Below are positions 1 to 9,456 of a DNA stretch of 64,000 nucleotides, one piece after another. Position numbers and translations under genes: made by a program. Under the pieces are notes generated by a model. It ran no database searches. It worked only from the letters and a program-made list of their open reading frames with translations, and had not been told where the DNA came from. Source of the stretch: JAAEPI01 sp965212145 (GTDB lineage: Bacteria > Bacteroidota > Bacteroidia > Cytophagales > Cyclobacteriaceae); the NCBI GenBank assembly GCA_965212145.1, contig CBDBUY010000005.1, positions 186,001 to 250,000 of the forward strand, written 5' to 3'. Position 1 is the stretch's first letter; each line of letters opens with the position of its first letter.

Positions 1-874
1 TGCAATTTTGGCGATCAAAACAAAGGGTGTCCACGATACCACAAACTGAACTTACGATAGACGGGGTTCCAAAGTACATGGCTTCTTCCGCGACCAAGCC
101 GTATGGTTCGTGTTTTGAAATAAGGATCAGAGCACGGTGAGTTTGAAAGATTTTTCCCAGTTCGACATTTCTTAGATATCCCTTGAATTCAATATTTGGT
201 CCGGCTAGTTCTCGAAGTTCATTCTCCAATGGCCCTTCGCCAACGATGGTCAGTTGATATTTTGATCTATTAAATACACGAATAATATGGGGTAGATTTT
301 TTTCTTCCGAGAGCCTTCCAACATATAGGAATTTGTTTGACCTTTCAGCCGTCTTGATTAATCCGTAATTCATTATTCCAAGTCCTTTGGAATTAATGAT
401 TATACCTTTGAATTTCAAGAATTTGGCCAGAGTCTTATGTTTTTCCCCATTTGCGAAAACACGATGCACTCGAGATAGAAAGATTCTCTTTATATGCTCC
501 TTGAATCCATATCCACTGATGCTATGAATGCTGGATTCTAACATTAGGCTAATTTTTTTCTTTGGGAATAAGAGCAATGCGAACCAATACTCAGGTTCAA
601 CCCATTCGCCGAGAATCAAGTTGTTGAACTGATCTTTTCTAATAACGCGCCAGAGTCCTAGAAGACTTTTAAAAAGGCTTCTGTTATCAATTTTTTCGTT
701 GAGTATGGTGAAATCAAATTTGGATTCTTTAGCCGCGTTAAAGTCCACGTTTCTTTGATTGGCATGCGAGGCGATAAAAACAACTTTGATTTTGCGTTTT
801 GCAGCAATTTCGTTGAATAGGTTCACCTTGTAGTAATTGGGCAGATTCGTCAAAAAAAGGGCATCATACTTCAT
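1..874 (-). CDS. Glycosyltransferase family 4 (GT-B fold), 3' end cut by window edge
   Basis: The reverse-strand frame is open from an ATG at 872-874 to the left edge (291 codons), so the C-terminus is missing. The N-terminus reads like a GT-B donor/acceptor half (KYDALFLTNLPNYYKVNLF). The middle has LYVGRLSEEKNL, and near the cut end is HEPYGLVAEEAM, the E-x7-E type nucleotide-sugar motif of GT4 enzymes. It probably transfers a sugar from a nucleotide donor to the growing polysaccharide at the inner membrane. Its ATG overlaps the TGA of the upstream GT2 gene by 4 bases, so it belongs to the same operon. Donor and linkage cannot be read from sequence. Confidence 0.85.
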   Translation of the reverse strand, partial: MKYDALFLTNLPNYYKVNLFNEIAAKRKIKVVFIASHANQRNVDFNAAKESKFDFTILNEKIDNRSLFKSLLGLWRVIRKDQFNNLILGEWVEPEYWFALLLFPKKKISLMLESSIHSISGYGFKEHIKRIFLSRVHRVFANGEKHKTLAKFLKFKGIIINSKGLGIMNYGLIKTAERSNKFLYVGRLSEEKNLPHIIRVFNRSKYQLTIVGEGPLENELRELAGPNIEFKGYLRNVELGKIFQTHRALILISKHEPYGLVAEEAMYFGTPSIVSSVCGIVDTLCFDRQNC

Positions 875-1758
875 GATGTGATCTTTTTGAGAAGACTCCA
901 ACCCCTGTAAGACAGCTCAGGGAAGTGGGAAAAAACTCTCTGTTTTAAATTCAGCCCACTTCGGATTTCTTTCAATTCGTTCAGGTAGAAAGTCGTGTGC
1001 TTTCGATCGTATCTGCGAGCGTTGACCCATGACCAAATCAAATAGCGACCTAGCGATTTTTTTGCGCTAACCTCACGCTTGTATGTTTGATAAAATTGTA
1101 TCATTGACTCGAAATGATGCCCTCTTTTTTGACCCTTTAGCCAATGTAAAATGGTGTCAAAGTCATCTCGGAATGTCCATTTGTATTTACTTCCAAACCT
1201 GATAAAGAAGTCCATGTCTTGGTGTCGTTGTAGAGATTCATCGAATCTGATGTCTTTGGCTAAATCGGATTTCACCACGAAGCTTGAAGTGGTTGCCATG
1301 ACATCATTAGAAAAGATGTAATCCACTGGGGTTTCTTCCTCAGATAAACCCCTTGATGGAGCATTTATCTGTTTAGTGCCATCATCAATGATAGCCCCGC
1401 TGAAGATTGCATCTGGTTGGAATTTATTGATGAAATCATAATCGTTTTGAAGTTTGTCTGGTCGCCATTCATCGTCCGAATCCAGGAAGGCAACATAATC
1501 ACCTTTGGCATGATCAATTCCTATGTTACGACAGCAGTTGGCACCCTTGGGTTGATTTTCAGGCCTGATCAGAAATCGAATGCTGCTAATATTTTGACAA
1601 AATTCGGTTAATAGACTTTCTGTTTCATCGGTTGAGCCATCATCAACCACCAAGAGCTCCCAGTTTTCATAAGTTTGATTCTTGATTGAATTAATCGACC
1701 TGAGCAATTCGCTTTGTCTATTGTAGGTCGGGATAACGATCGAAAAAAAAGGACTCAA
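871..1758 (-). CDS. Glycosyltransferase family 2 (GT-A fold)
   Basis: This 295-residue protein opens with the GT2 pattern SIVIPTYNR. It has VVDDGSTD near residues 37-44 for nucleotide binding and FLDSDDEW at 91-98, which contains the metal-binding DxD. It should add one sugar to the polysaccharide on the cytoplasmic side of the membrane. No membrane segment is evident. It sits between a sulfotransferase (20 bp upstream) and a GT4 gene that overlaps its stop. Acceptor and sugar are unknown. The fold assignment is firm and the specific role is inferred from the operon. Confidence 0.9.
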   Translation of the reverse strand: MSPFFSIVIPTYNRQSELLRSINSIKNQTYENWELLVVDDGSTDETESLLTEFCQNISSIRFLIRPENQPKGANCCRNIGIDHAKGDYVAFLDSDDEWRPDKLQNDYDFINKFQPDAIFSGAIIDDGTKQINAPSRGLSEEETPVDYIFSNDVMATTSSFVVKSDLAKDIRFDESLQRHQDMDFFIRFGSKYKWTFRDDFDTILHWLKGQKRGHHFESMIQFYQTYKREVSAKKSLGRYLIWSWVNARRYDRKHTTFYLNELKEIRSGLNLKQRVFSHFPELSYRGWSLLKKITS

Positions 1759-1778
1759 CGGATTAAATTATTACAAGG

Positions 1779-2678
1779 TCAACTAGTTCTTTTTTTACTG
1801 ATTAGCTCGTTAATTGACATTTTCCAAGATGTTAAGTCTTTGGAAGTAAGTTGTTCTATCTGTTCAATTTCAGAGATCAGGATTGGAGCGTATGGGAGCA
1901 GAGCTTCTGGTTCGATAATGGAATCCGCATGAGTGATTCTCCTTTGGACAAAAGGCGAAATGATCCTTTTTGTTAAACCGTATAGTTTATTCCCGCTTAA
2001 TTTTTTAACAGCGGTGAGTTTATAAATTTTCTGGTGCTTTTTCCGTACGATAACCCGGGATTTGGAGTTAACCACTTTTGGTCCTTCAGGCAAAGATTGA
2101 ATCGACTTCAAGTTTAGGAATTCAAGAATTTTATTCAGTGATTTAAGCGGATCACTTTTAAGTTCATCTGTTGTAAGTACGTGAATCGCTTCTTGTCCAA
2201 AAGTCTGTATATAACCTTTGAGTTGAGAATGGTATAATGAAATTTTGACCTGAGAATCATCTTTTTTTAAATGACGATTTATGTTTCTCTCCTTTCTAGG
2301 AATAAATCCCAATTTGTACAAAAACCTATGACCCGAAATTATTCTCTCGATGGGATTTCTTAAGATATAAACGAATTTCATTTTAGGATTAGATTCGTAC
2401 ATCAAGGCACTTATAATTTCATTCCATTTAGGATCTGAAGTGTAACTAACAGAGGCTTCAAAACGCAATCGATCCGTCCCGTCCTTGAACAAACCCTCAT
2501 ATCTCGTTAAGCTAGCTATCCTTCTTTTGGGATGGCCGGGAGGAAGGAAAAATGATGGCTCTTTATTGCGGCTTGCACTTATTTTTGGATGCTGCTTGAG
2601 GTAATTGTATAGTGTAGATGTCCCGCTCTTCGCAGCGCCCAATATGATGAAATCAACTACCGGTCTCTTGGTTTTCAC
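1779..2678 (-). CDS. Sulfotransferase (PAPS-dependent carbohydrate type)
   Basis: This 299-residue protein has a 5'-phosphosulfate loop at residues 14-22 (GAAKSGTST) and a 3'-phosphate-binding region with RNPIERIISGH near residue 110. It also has KEPSFF after the first helix, as in heparan-type sulfotransferases. Members of this fold move sulfate from PAPS to a hydroxyl or amino group of a sugar. It is one of seven sulfotransferases in the operon and diverges from the HKCGTT pair at 4846-6577. The start overlaps the stop of the upstream GT8 gene by 4 bp. The target sugar is unknown. Confidence 0.85.
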   Translation of the reverse strand: MKTKRPVVDFIILGAAKSGTSTLYNYLKQHPKISASRNKEPSFFLPPGHPKRRIASLTRYEGLFKDGTDRLRFEASVSYTSDPKWNEIISALMYESNPKMKFVYILRNPIERIISGHRFLYKLGFIPRKERNINRHLKKDDSQVKISLYHSQLKGYIQTFGQEAIHVLTTDELKSDPLKSLNKILEFLNLKSIQSLPEGPKVVNSKSRVIVRKKHQKIYKLTAVKKLSGNKLYGLTKRIISPFVQRRITHADSIIEPEALLPYAPILISEIEQIEQLTSKDLTSWKMSINELISKKRTS

Positions 2679-3526
2679 GGGAATTTGAGCCTGATTTTCA
2701 GCAGAGTGTTAATGAACTTCCCAATAACATTTTTACTGGCCAAACTCTTAATATAAAATGGAGTGTTCTTAATCTGGCACCAGTATAGGTCTCGATATGG
2801 ATGATCGCAGAAGTAATTCCAGGGTTTTCTATTTCCAGTGAAATGAATGACTTTGGGGAGTTCTTTCCGCTTCTGGCCTGTAAAGTCATTGTATTTTAGA
2901 GGGAGTTCATTCCAATTATTGCCAAAATAAATGTTGAGAACGTCCTGGTCCCAAAGCGGCAGTTTGGCTCTGTTAGTTTCTCCAAAATCAATAAAATCCT
3001 TACTCGAAAAGTCATCTCTCAATTTTTTAGCATTGAGCAGCAAGACTCCTGCATTGAAATAAGATGTTTTGTCTGGATTGAACTCCACAATCCTCTTCGG
3101 AACGTGCCCAAATCCATGTTCTACTGCGGCCGCATAGTAAGTTGGATATCTGTATTCAAGAAGTGCGTCCATCGAGCCAGTTACGATTGTGTCACAATCA
3201 ATACTTAACACCCAATCCTCATTTTTTAATCTCTCATGAATTTCAAACCTGTAGTAAGTGGCCGGACTAATATGTAGGTCATTTCTGAGCGAACGGAACC
3301 TATCGGAATCAATCAGTATGCTTGTAATTTGTCGATTATATTTTTCATCAATGAATGACTTGATTTGGGCCAGGCGCCAGTCTTCTTCAACCCCCAGATC
3401 ATGGATTAGATAGATGTTATTAGTCAAGGTGAGATTATGATCCAAATATGAGGACAAGGAGCAACAAAAAGGGATTAGGTATGCTTTATCCAGGCAATAG
3501 ACGATGTTTAACTTTTGGGAAGACAT
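2675..3526 (-). CDS. Glycosyltransferase family 8 (LgtC/GspA-like)
   Basis: This 283-residue protein begins with NIVYCLDKAYLIPF, typical of GT8, where the first strand binds the nucleotide sugar. The metal-binding DCD lies at 110-112 in WVLSIDCDTIVTGS. Further on, FNAGVLLLN and the C-terminal HFTGNRKPW (HxxGxxKPW) are GT8 hallmarks. Retaining GT8 enzymes usually transfer galactose or glucose from a UDP-sugar. It shares one base with the gene before it (ends 3526) and overlaps the following sulfotransferase by 4 bp, so translation is probably coupled. Confidence 0.9.
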   Translation of the reverse strand: MSSQKLNIVYCLDKAYLIPFCCSLSSYLDHNLTLTNNIYLIHDLGVEEDWRLAQIKSFIDEKYNRQITSILIDSDRFRSLRNDLHISPATYYRFEIHERLKNEDWVLSIDCDTIVTGSMDALLEYRYPTYYAAAVEHGFGHVPKRIVEFNPDKTSYFNAGVLLLNAKKLRDDFSSKDFIDFGETNRAKLPLWDQDVLNIYFGNNWNELPLKYNDFTGQKRKELPKVIHFTGNRKPWNYFCDHPYRDLYWCQIKNTPFYIKSLASKNVIGKFINTLLKIRLKFP

Positions 3527-4842
3527 TAGAGACTAATCGATCTTTTGTTGAGTTTCTTAAAAAGGAGATTAGGCACTTTGCTAGGGTTTAATATTAGGAA
3601 GAGAATACGTTCCAAATTCTGTTGGCTTCCATTCCAATTTTGGAGAAAGAAGGAGGCCAGACAGATCTGAAATTTTGTTCTTTTGAATTTCGTAGGAATT
3701 GAAAGATCAACTGATTGCTGAGGTGCTTTTCTCTCTCGATCCAATAGCGATTGCAGAAAATCAATCCAATGGGCGGCATTCCTCTCGGTCGAAAATTTTT
3801 CTTTAATTAGGGTTCTGGCATTGTTTCCCATTAGTCGTATTTTTTCTGGGTGATTTAGACAAAATTCAATGGCCGCCAAAAAGGATTCATTTCGGTCTTG
3901 AACAATCAGACCTGTTTTTTCATGACTAAGTAATTGATTCGTTCCACTTCGCAGATTTAGACTTATCACTGGCAAGCCAACCGCCATGGCTTCCAACATA
4001 ATGAGGGGAAGTCCTTCGTATTCCGATAAAAGAACCAGCACATCTTGTTCTGAGAGTTTTTGTTGAATCTTGGAATTTGGAAAACTGCCTGCATAGATCA
4101 ATCTCGGATTTGCAGTTTTTTGAATTTGATTTACCACGTAATCCCTTAGAGATCCGTCACCAATTATGGTCGCTTCTACTTTTTTATAACGACCAACCGC
4201 CATTTGGAAAGCTGATAAAACATCTTTAATTCTTTTTTGTTCCTGTTCTAATCGCCCACAATAGACAAGCTTTAGGGACGATTTTCGATTTATTTTTGAT
4301 TCAGGCACATTCACTCCATACCCTATTACTCTTCTGGGCAACTCGTGTGGTTGATTTACGGACCAGGAGTCAAGATACTCTGACACACTTACCAAGGCGT
4401 GAGACTGATTAGGCCCTTTTTGAATCACAAAATTTTCGAAATATGTTTTGTATCGGGCGTCATCTGAGTGTAGGACTGTGATGGTTTTAATACCGATTCT
4501 ATACAAACTGCTTGTAATGTAATAGCCAATATCAAAATACCCTGGCAGCCAATATTGACATTTGTTTTCAACAAGAAATGCAATGATTCGCGGAAGTGTT
4601 TTTTCTTGGACAAGCAGTTCTAAACGATTTACCTGTAGGTGGGTTATTGCATAGGAATTGCAGAATGAAACCAATTCACCACCAGACCCCATGCCGGTAT
4701 TGATGATTAAAATTGGTTCATGCCCTTGCTTCTTCAGTTCTACGCTTAGATTCTTGATCCAAGTGTTGACGCCAGAGACTAATTGATCCGTATCGATTGC
4801 GTAGAATGCAGGTCTCAGGGGTTCATTGGTCACGGTTGACAA
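3526..4842 (-). CDS. Glycosyltransferase family 4
   Basis: This 438-residue GT-B protein has the C-terminal nucleotide-sugar domain with LVYCGRLEQEQKR near residue 202 and the E-x7-E region around residues 273-288 (SEYEGLPLIMLEAM). GLPVISLNLRSGTNQLL follows, as in many capsule and O-antigen GT4 enzymes. About 60 residues after the conserved domain (from about 370) are basic and match no family I recognise. The gene is 3 bp downstream of a sulfotransferase gene in the same operon. Confidence 0.9.
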   Translation of the reverse strand: MSTVTNEPLRPAFYAIDTDQLVSGVNTWIKNLSVELKKQGHEPILIINTGMGSGGELVSFCNSYAITHLQVNRLELLVQEKTLPRIIAFLVENKCQYWLPGYFDIGYYITSSLYRIGIKTITVLHSDDARYKTYFENFVIQKGPNQSHALVSVSEYLDSWSVNQPHELPRRVIGYGVNVPESKINRKSSLKLVYCGRLEQEQKRIKDVLSAFQMAVGRYKKVEATIIGDGSLRDYVVNQIQKTANPRLIYAGSFPNSKIQQKLSEQDVLVLLSEYEGLPLIMLEAMAVGLPVISLNLRSGTNQLLSHEKTGLIVQDRNESFLAAIEFCLNHPEKIRLMGNNARTLIKEKFSTERNAAHWIDFLQSLLDRERKAPQQSVDLSIPTKFKRTKFQICLASFFLQNWNGSQQNLERILFLILNPSKVPNLLFKKLNKRSISL

Positions 4843-4845
4843 TGC

Positions 4846-5733
4846 TTATGGGTTCTTTTCCAAGAATGCATGGTAGTCTGCAAGCCACTGCTTAGGAATC
4901 AGATGATCTGTATAATCAACCAGCTTTTGTACTTCAGGAAGAAGGGTTTTGTTCAGATCAAGTTTGAGTTGAGATGGCATCATTATTTTTTTTCCGGGAT
5001 TTAACACTTTACGAATTCTTGGGTCTTTGAATTCAGTGTTTTTACATCCTAAAAAACTGTAGATGTCTTTCATAAGAGCCTCAGGTTCGCTGGGTATCCT
5101 ATCGTAGTAAAAAACACCAACTCGTTCGAAATGCTTTTGCCATCTTTGGATGATTTCAACATAATCTTGACTCGACTCCAGTAATTTTTTCACTGAGATG
5201 TCGTTAACGCTCAGGGAATTGAGGTCTTTATTTAGCTTACCTCCAGAATGATTCATTTTAAGGTTTGACCACAATCTATTCACTGGATCTCTAAGCATGA
5301 TGATAATCTTGATATCCGGGAAATGCTTCTTTATCCGTAATATCTGCTGATCTGAAACCAGAAAATAACCAGGTGTAACATCGCCGCTTATTTTATGCTG
5401 ATCAAAGTTGTTGAAATACCAGTCAAGCGTATGGTTATGCGTGTAATAGCGCCACATCTTGTTTAAGTCCTTTTTGCGAAGTTTCCCATTTGGAAAGAAT
5501 CTTTTTATGGCCTTCGTCCGCATGGACCGAAAGTGATTATGATGACTAAATATCAATCTGAGAATGCTGAATCGTGGTATTATATCTCCTTCTAAAAAAA
5601 ACCTTAATTCTTTAATGACAGGCATAGAGATTTCTGGATGAAGTTTCAATTGCTTATTCAACCAGGTTGTGCCGCATTTGTGGAGTCCAACACATAGAAA
5701 ATCAGGTTTATTATATGTTTTCACATCAGACAT
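4846..5733 (-). CDS. Sulfotransferase, HKCGTT subfamily, copy 1
   Basis: This 295-residue protein has the PAPS 5'-phosphosulfate loop GLHKCGTTWLN at 16-26 and a 3'-phosphate site IIMLRDPVNRLWSN near residue 145. HPEISMPVIKE follows the first loop, as in bacterial and eukaryotic carbohydrate sulfotransferases. It is closely related to the neighbour ending at 6577, with the same motifs, order and length, and is probably a tandem duplicate. The gene overlaps that neighbour's stop by 8 bp. It likely sulfates one position of the polysaccharide repeat unit. Confidence 0.88.
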   Translation of the reverse strand: MSDVKTYNKPDFLCVGLHKCGTTWLNKQLKLHPEISMPVIKELRFFLEGDIIPRFSILRLIFSHHNHFRSMRTKAIKRFFPNGKLRKKDLNKMWRYYTHNHTLDWYFNNFDQHKISGDVTPGYFLVSDQQILRIKKHFPDIKIIIMLRDPVNRLWSNLKMNHSGGKLNKDLNSLSVNDISVKKLLESSQDYVEIIQRWQKHFERVGVFYYDRIPSEPEALMKDIYSFLGCKNTEFKDPRIRKVLNPGKKIMMPSQLKLDLNKTLLPEVQKLVDYTDHLIPKQWLADYHAFLEKNP

Positions 5734-6577
5734 GGTCTGTAGTATTCGAAATGTACAATTGTCGCCACTTATTAGGCAGTTTAAGGTGATTTGAAAGTTC
5801 GATTACTGATGGTGTGAAATGAGCTATCAAATCAGTTTTCAGTTCTGAAGGGATTCTCCTTTCAGAACCTTTCAAAACCCTTTTACTAACAGAGGATGGT
5901 AAAAACTCTGTGTTTTGACAATCAAGGAATTTGAAAACATCCTTAGTAACAGATGCGGGTCTCGTGGCAATATCCTCCTGAAAAAGTATATGAACTTTGG
6001 GAAAGAACTTTTGCCACAGCTTAATGACGTTAAGATATTTAGGGTAGTATGAGAGCAGCTGGTTTGAAATGTCGGAAATAGATTCAGGATTTAATGGTTG
6101 TCTATTTAGCATGGCGTTCATTTTGACATGTGACCACATCCGAGCGGTGGGCTCTCTCAGGCAAATGATGATTTTGAGGTGAGGAAACCTTTGTGCAATA
6201 TCTTCAACGTGCTCACTCTTAAGGAAGCAATAAGTAGGGGAGACGTCACCGGATATCTTTTCAGAATGAAACAAGGATTTGTACCAGCTGTCCGTATGGA
6301 TAGGCCACAAATATTTTAGGATGTATTTGTATTTATTATCCGCGCTACTTCTCAACAGGCCGATAAACTGTCTTCGCTTAAACCTGTGAATTGTATTACG
6401 GTCAAAAAGCCCCCTGAAAATGGAGTATTTAGGCACATTTCGTCCCTCCAAGAGATAATCAATCTCCTTTACCAATGGCATAGAGATTTCCGGATGCTCT
6501 GATAGTACCTTGTTCAACCAAGTCGTGCCGCATTTATGAAAACCAATGCATAAGAAATCAGGTTTTTGTCTTTTCAT
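5726..6577 (-). CDS. Sulfotransferase, HKCGTT subfamily, copy 2
   Basis: The frame extends to 6610, but I chose the ATG at 6575-6577. It gives the usual 4-bp ATGA overlap with the upstream gene's stop and a protein (283 residues, starting MKRQKPDF) that aligns from its start with the next gene's product. Motifs are GFHKCGTTWLN at residues 12-22 for the PAPS phosphosulfate and IIICLREPTARMWSH for the 3'-phosphate. It is a paralogue of the 4846-5733 product, so the two probably act on different positions or residues of the glycan. Confidence 0.88.
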   Translation of the reverse strand: MKRQKPDFLCIGFHKCGTTWLNKVLSEHPEISMPLVKEIDYLLEGRNVPKYSIFRGLFDRNTIHRFKRRQFIGLLRSSADNKYKYILKYLWPIHTDSWYKSLFHSEKISGDVSPTYCFLKSEHVEDIAQRFPHLKIIICLREPTARMWSHVKMNAMLNRQPLNPESISDISNQLLSYYPKYLNVIKLWQKFFPKVHILFQEDIATRPASVTKDVFKFLDCQNTEFLPSSVSKRVLKGSERRIPSELKTDLIAHFTPSVIELSNHLKLPNKWRQLYISNTTDHV

Positions 6578-7725
6578 CTTCCTAAAGTCTGATTGGCCAG
6601 ATCTTCCCATTTGTATGCAACCATAGACCAGCTGAAGTTGAGTGCGGTTTTTCGTGCTTCAGCCGCGTGGGTAGCAAGTAGCTCAGGATTATCGTGATAT
6701 TTGATGATATGCTCCGTCATTTCATCAGGACTCGAGCAGGCTTTTCCCGTATTACTGGATAGATATGACTTCACACCGTCAATCTTTGAAGTTAGGACCG
6801 GCAGTCCACACGAAAGACCTTCTAATAAGGCATTATTGGCGGTGCAACTCTTGAGTGGGAGAATTAATATATGCGAATCACTATAAGCTCTCACTAGTTC
6901 TTCATCTGTCAGCCCACTAAGAAATTCAATCTGGGAAGAATCAGATCCAATTAGGGTTTGAACTTCATTCATGTTCTTTTCCGGTATAATCAGCTTGAAT
7001 TGAACGGACTTCAACTTTAAGAAAGTACGGTCTATGACTGCTTTAAGGAATTCAAAATCCCTCATCCAATAACCGGAGAAAACGCAGGTAAAACGACTAT
7101 TTTTTGAATCATTAGGTGCAAAAAAGGAGGTATCTACTCCGTGCGGAATAAAGGTTATTTTCTCTGAAAAATGCTTTTGCCATTTCGGAGTTTCAGCTTC
7201 AGTCAGAACTATCAACTGATCAAAACGATCTAAGGCTTCAATATGGCCATTTTCAAGCCACCACTCATACGTTTGATGAAGGGTACCAATCATAGGGGTT
7301 TGAAGTAATTGATCTATGAAAAGAGGACTGGCGAACAACCCCCACTGGTTTTCTATATAGGAGTAGTGAATCAAATCGGTATCAGAATCCTGAAGCGTGT
7401 ATAGAAGATCCATCTCGGCACCAAGAGAATCCAGCGTGTAAAAATTTGTGGAAGTTCGACTGGTTTGATGTTTGATATTTCTAAGCAGGTTAGTTTGGTA
7501 ATGAGCCGGCCTGCAGTGAAAATTGAATTCATTCCAAATGCCAGAGTGTAAAGGAAAGGGCTTCTTCCAGTGAGAGTATCTAGGGATTTTAAACGTTTTC
7601 CTTTCAGAGGCATTTTTCCAAATGCTTGTCAACTTCACATTTGAACTTAAAGCATTAAATAAACAATCATATCCGCTATGCTGTCCCATATGACTGAATC
7701 CTTCACGCAATGCAGCCAGTTTCAT
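6574..7725 (-). CDS. Glycosyltransferase family 4-like
   Basis: This 383-residue protein has a GT-B C-terminal half: TFIPHGVDTSFF near residue 195 is typical of GT4, and ANNALLEGLSCGLPVL near 297-312 replaces the common E-x7-E segment. The N-terminal half is poorly conserved, as expected for the acceptor domain. It lies between two sulfotransferase genes, with 4-bp overlaps at both ends (using the 6577 start downstream). It probably extends the same polysaccharide. Donor is unknown. Confidence 0.82.
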   Translation of the reverse strand: MKLAALREGFSHMGQHSGYDCLFNALSSNVKLTSIWKNASERKTFKIPRYSHWKKPFPLHSGIWNEFNFHCRPAHYQTNLLRNIKHQTSRTSTNFYTLDSLGAEMDLLYTLQDSDTDLIHYSYIENQWGLFASPLFIDQLLQTPMIGTLHQTYEWWLENGHIEALDRFDQLIVLTEAETPKWQKHFSEKITFIPHGVDTSFFAPNDSKNSRFTCVFSGYWMRDFEFLKAVIDRTFLKLKSVQFKLIIPEKNMNEVQTLIGSDSSQIEFLSGLTDEELVRAYSDSHILILPLKSCTANNALLEGLSCGLPVLTSKIDGVKSYLSSNTGKACSSPDEMTEHIIKYHDNPELLATHAAEARKTALNFSWSMVAYKWEDLANQTLGR

Positions 7726-8576
7726 TCGGCGGGGAGCATGGTCAACGGGTGAATTTTATAGTTCAATTCGCGCATTTCCTTCTTTAAGTTCTGAGCCATT
7801 TTCAGTCGATCGATCCATGGAATTTTGATGGCGGAAGATATTGGTTTGCCTTCTCTGTTTGCTTTTTTCCATATCTCTGAATCATGCGTTATCTGCTCAG
7901 CTACCAACCTATAGTTTTGGAGTTTGGTCAAATCCGCTTCCAATCCCATAAACTTCAAGAGGCCTTCAACTCGGCTTTCTTTTTCAGAAACCAGATCCTC
8001 AAACTTTAGTATTCTAATAGCATCAGGATATTCCCTTTGAAAGCTCATGGCGATCCGATAGGACTCCTTCCATTGCTTACTGAGTTTATCATAAGGTTGT
8101 CGGTAATCAATCAGATTTTCATAAAATGAATTGATCGCCAAAAAAGGGTGTCTGAATAAGCAGATGAACTTGGCTTTTGGAAATGCGTGTTGAATATCGA
8201 ACAGATGTCTGATGTGGTCTGGCGTTTTTTCCAGAATTAGTTTGTTATCGGTTCCTATGCCTTGGGAATCAAAGTAATCCGAGACTATCTTGCCAAAAAC
8301 GGTTTTTTTCCAGAGTGAATCTTCTGCCCTCTGATTGTTTAAATCATCAATCGAATTTTTGGATAGCCTGTGCTGCATCATTTCGTTAGTTCTTTGTTCG
8401 ATGAGGTCCAGGTTATCCGATGTGAATCGTCCGTATTGATCGAATTGATGTTTGCTGATCAATGAAAAGAAGTGTGTTTCTGGAAGGGTGACGACTTTAC
8501 TCTGAGTTGCAAGGAGTGTTTGAAGATAAGTTGTACCCGATCGTGGGAAACCCATCAAGAAGGCATACTGGTTCAT
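7722..8576 (-). CDS. Sulfotransferase, PRSGTT subfamily
   Basis: This 284-residue protein starts with FLMGFPRSGTTYLQTLL (residues 7-22), the PRSGTT form of the PAPS 5' loop. FICLFRHPFLAINSFYE, near residue 140, is the 3'-phosphate site. LPETHFF after the first helix and KFEDLVSE near residue 190 are typical of this branch (PF13469-like). It is not a close paralogue of the HKCGTT pair. It overlaps the downstream GT4 gene by 4 bp and follows the 8608-9456 gene with a 31-bp gap. Confidence 0.88.
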   Translation of the reverse strand: MNQYAFLMGFPRSGTTYLQTLLATQSKVVTLPETHFFSLISKHQFDQYGRFTSDNLDLIEQRTNEMMQHRLSKNSIDDLNNQRAEDSLWKKTVFGKIVSDYFDSQGIGTDNKLILEKTPDHIRHLFDIQHAFPKAKFICLFRHPFLAINSFYENLIDYRQPYDKLSKQWKESYRIAMSFQREYPDAIRILKFEDLVSEKESRVEGLLKFMGLEADLTKLQNYRLVAEQITHDSEIWKKANREGKPISSAIKIPWIDRLKMAQNLKKEMRELNYKIHPLTMLPAE

Positions 8577-8607
8577 TACCCAAGAACAAATTTATCCGAA
8601 CCGATTT

Positions 8608-9456
8608 TCATCTTCTTGTAAGAAGCTTTGTTACCCAATTTTGCTTCGATGGCTTGTTGTCAAATTTGTTTGTCCGCCAAATCATCTCTTGTGCTAACTC
8701 GGATTCCATAATGTTCTGATTATTCTGAATTTTGTCAATGAAATTCAGTAGGATATGCATGTTCCAGTTATGTAAAGGGTCGTTTTTAGGCTGTTGCCAG
8801 GAACGATCGTCACCTATGTGAAAGGTTAGGAATTCCTTATCGAACAATCGAAACGAATCATGGTGGGCAATCAAGTTTAGCAAGAGAATTCTACCGATCC
8901 AGTTCGCACCCAAAATGGTCTTATCGAGATAAAACTTAGGTAGCGAAGAGGCTGGAAAAACGAAACAATCAAAGCCCGGATGTGACTCGCCTGTTTCCAG
9001 AAACATCTGTTCGAGTTCTTTTATGTTTTTGTATTTGTTCGAAATTGTTCTTCGGTTTATGACCATTGCCTTGATTCCCTTTTCTATTTGTTCGGAAATG
9101 AAATCATAGAAATGTGGTTGTACAGCAATGTCTACATTAGAATAAATGATATAATCCTGCTCGTCAGATACTTCACTCGCTCTGGAAAGAATTTCTGCAA
9201 TAAATGGGAGTTTTTTGGTAAAAATGGTAGAGTTATCCTGTGTGGATTTTTCGAGATCGGCTAAAACTACAAAACCATCAGGTATGATGGTTCGGTCTTC
9301 AGGAAATTGGGTGGTTAGTAGTCTAATTCGATTTTTCGCCTCTGACTTTTTCTTAGCGATAATAAGACTTTCGAATGTTATTGGCTGAGCAATGAAGAGG
9401 TCTGATGATCTTATTACCGTAACGGGATTGATAATATGATTTAATGAATATCCCAA
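8608..9456 (-). CDS. Unassigned glycosyltransferase-like protein (GT-A-type features)
   Basis: I do not recognise the family of this 282-residue protein. What can be seen is IYSNVDIAVQPHFYD near residue 105, where the VD of an acidic pair sits at the end of a hydrophobic strand as in GT-A enzymes. It also has FDCFVFPASSLPKF near 163 and GANWIGRILLL near 185. No signal peptide or membrane helix is evident. It sits inside the operon, overlapping the upstream GT2 gene by 16 bp. A nucleotide-sugar transferase of an undescribed group is the best guess; a sugar-modifying enzyme is possible. Confidence 0.6.
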   Translation of the reverse strand: MGYSLNHIINPVTVIRSSDLFIAQPITFESLIIAKKKSEAKNRIRLLTTQFPEDRTIIPDGFVVLADLEKSTQDNSTIFTKKLPFIAEILSRASEVSDEQDYIIYSNVDIAVQPHFYDFISEQIEKGIKAMVINRRTISNKYKNIKELEQMFLETGESHPGFDCFVFPASSLPKFYLDKTILGANWIGRILLLNLIAHHDSFRLFDKEFLTFHIGDDRSWQQPKNDPLHNWNMHILLNFIDKIQNNQNIMESELAQEMIWRTNKFDNKPSKQNWVTKLLTRR

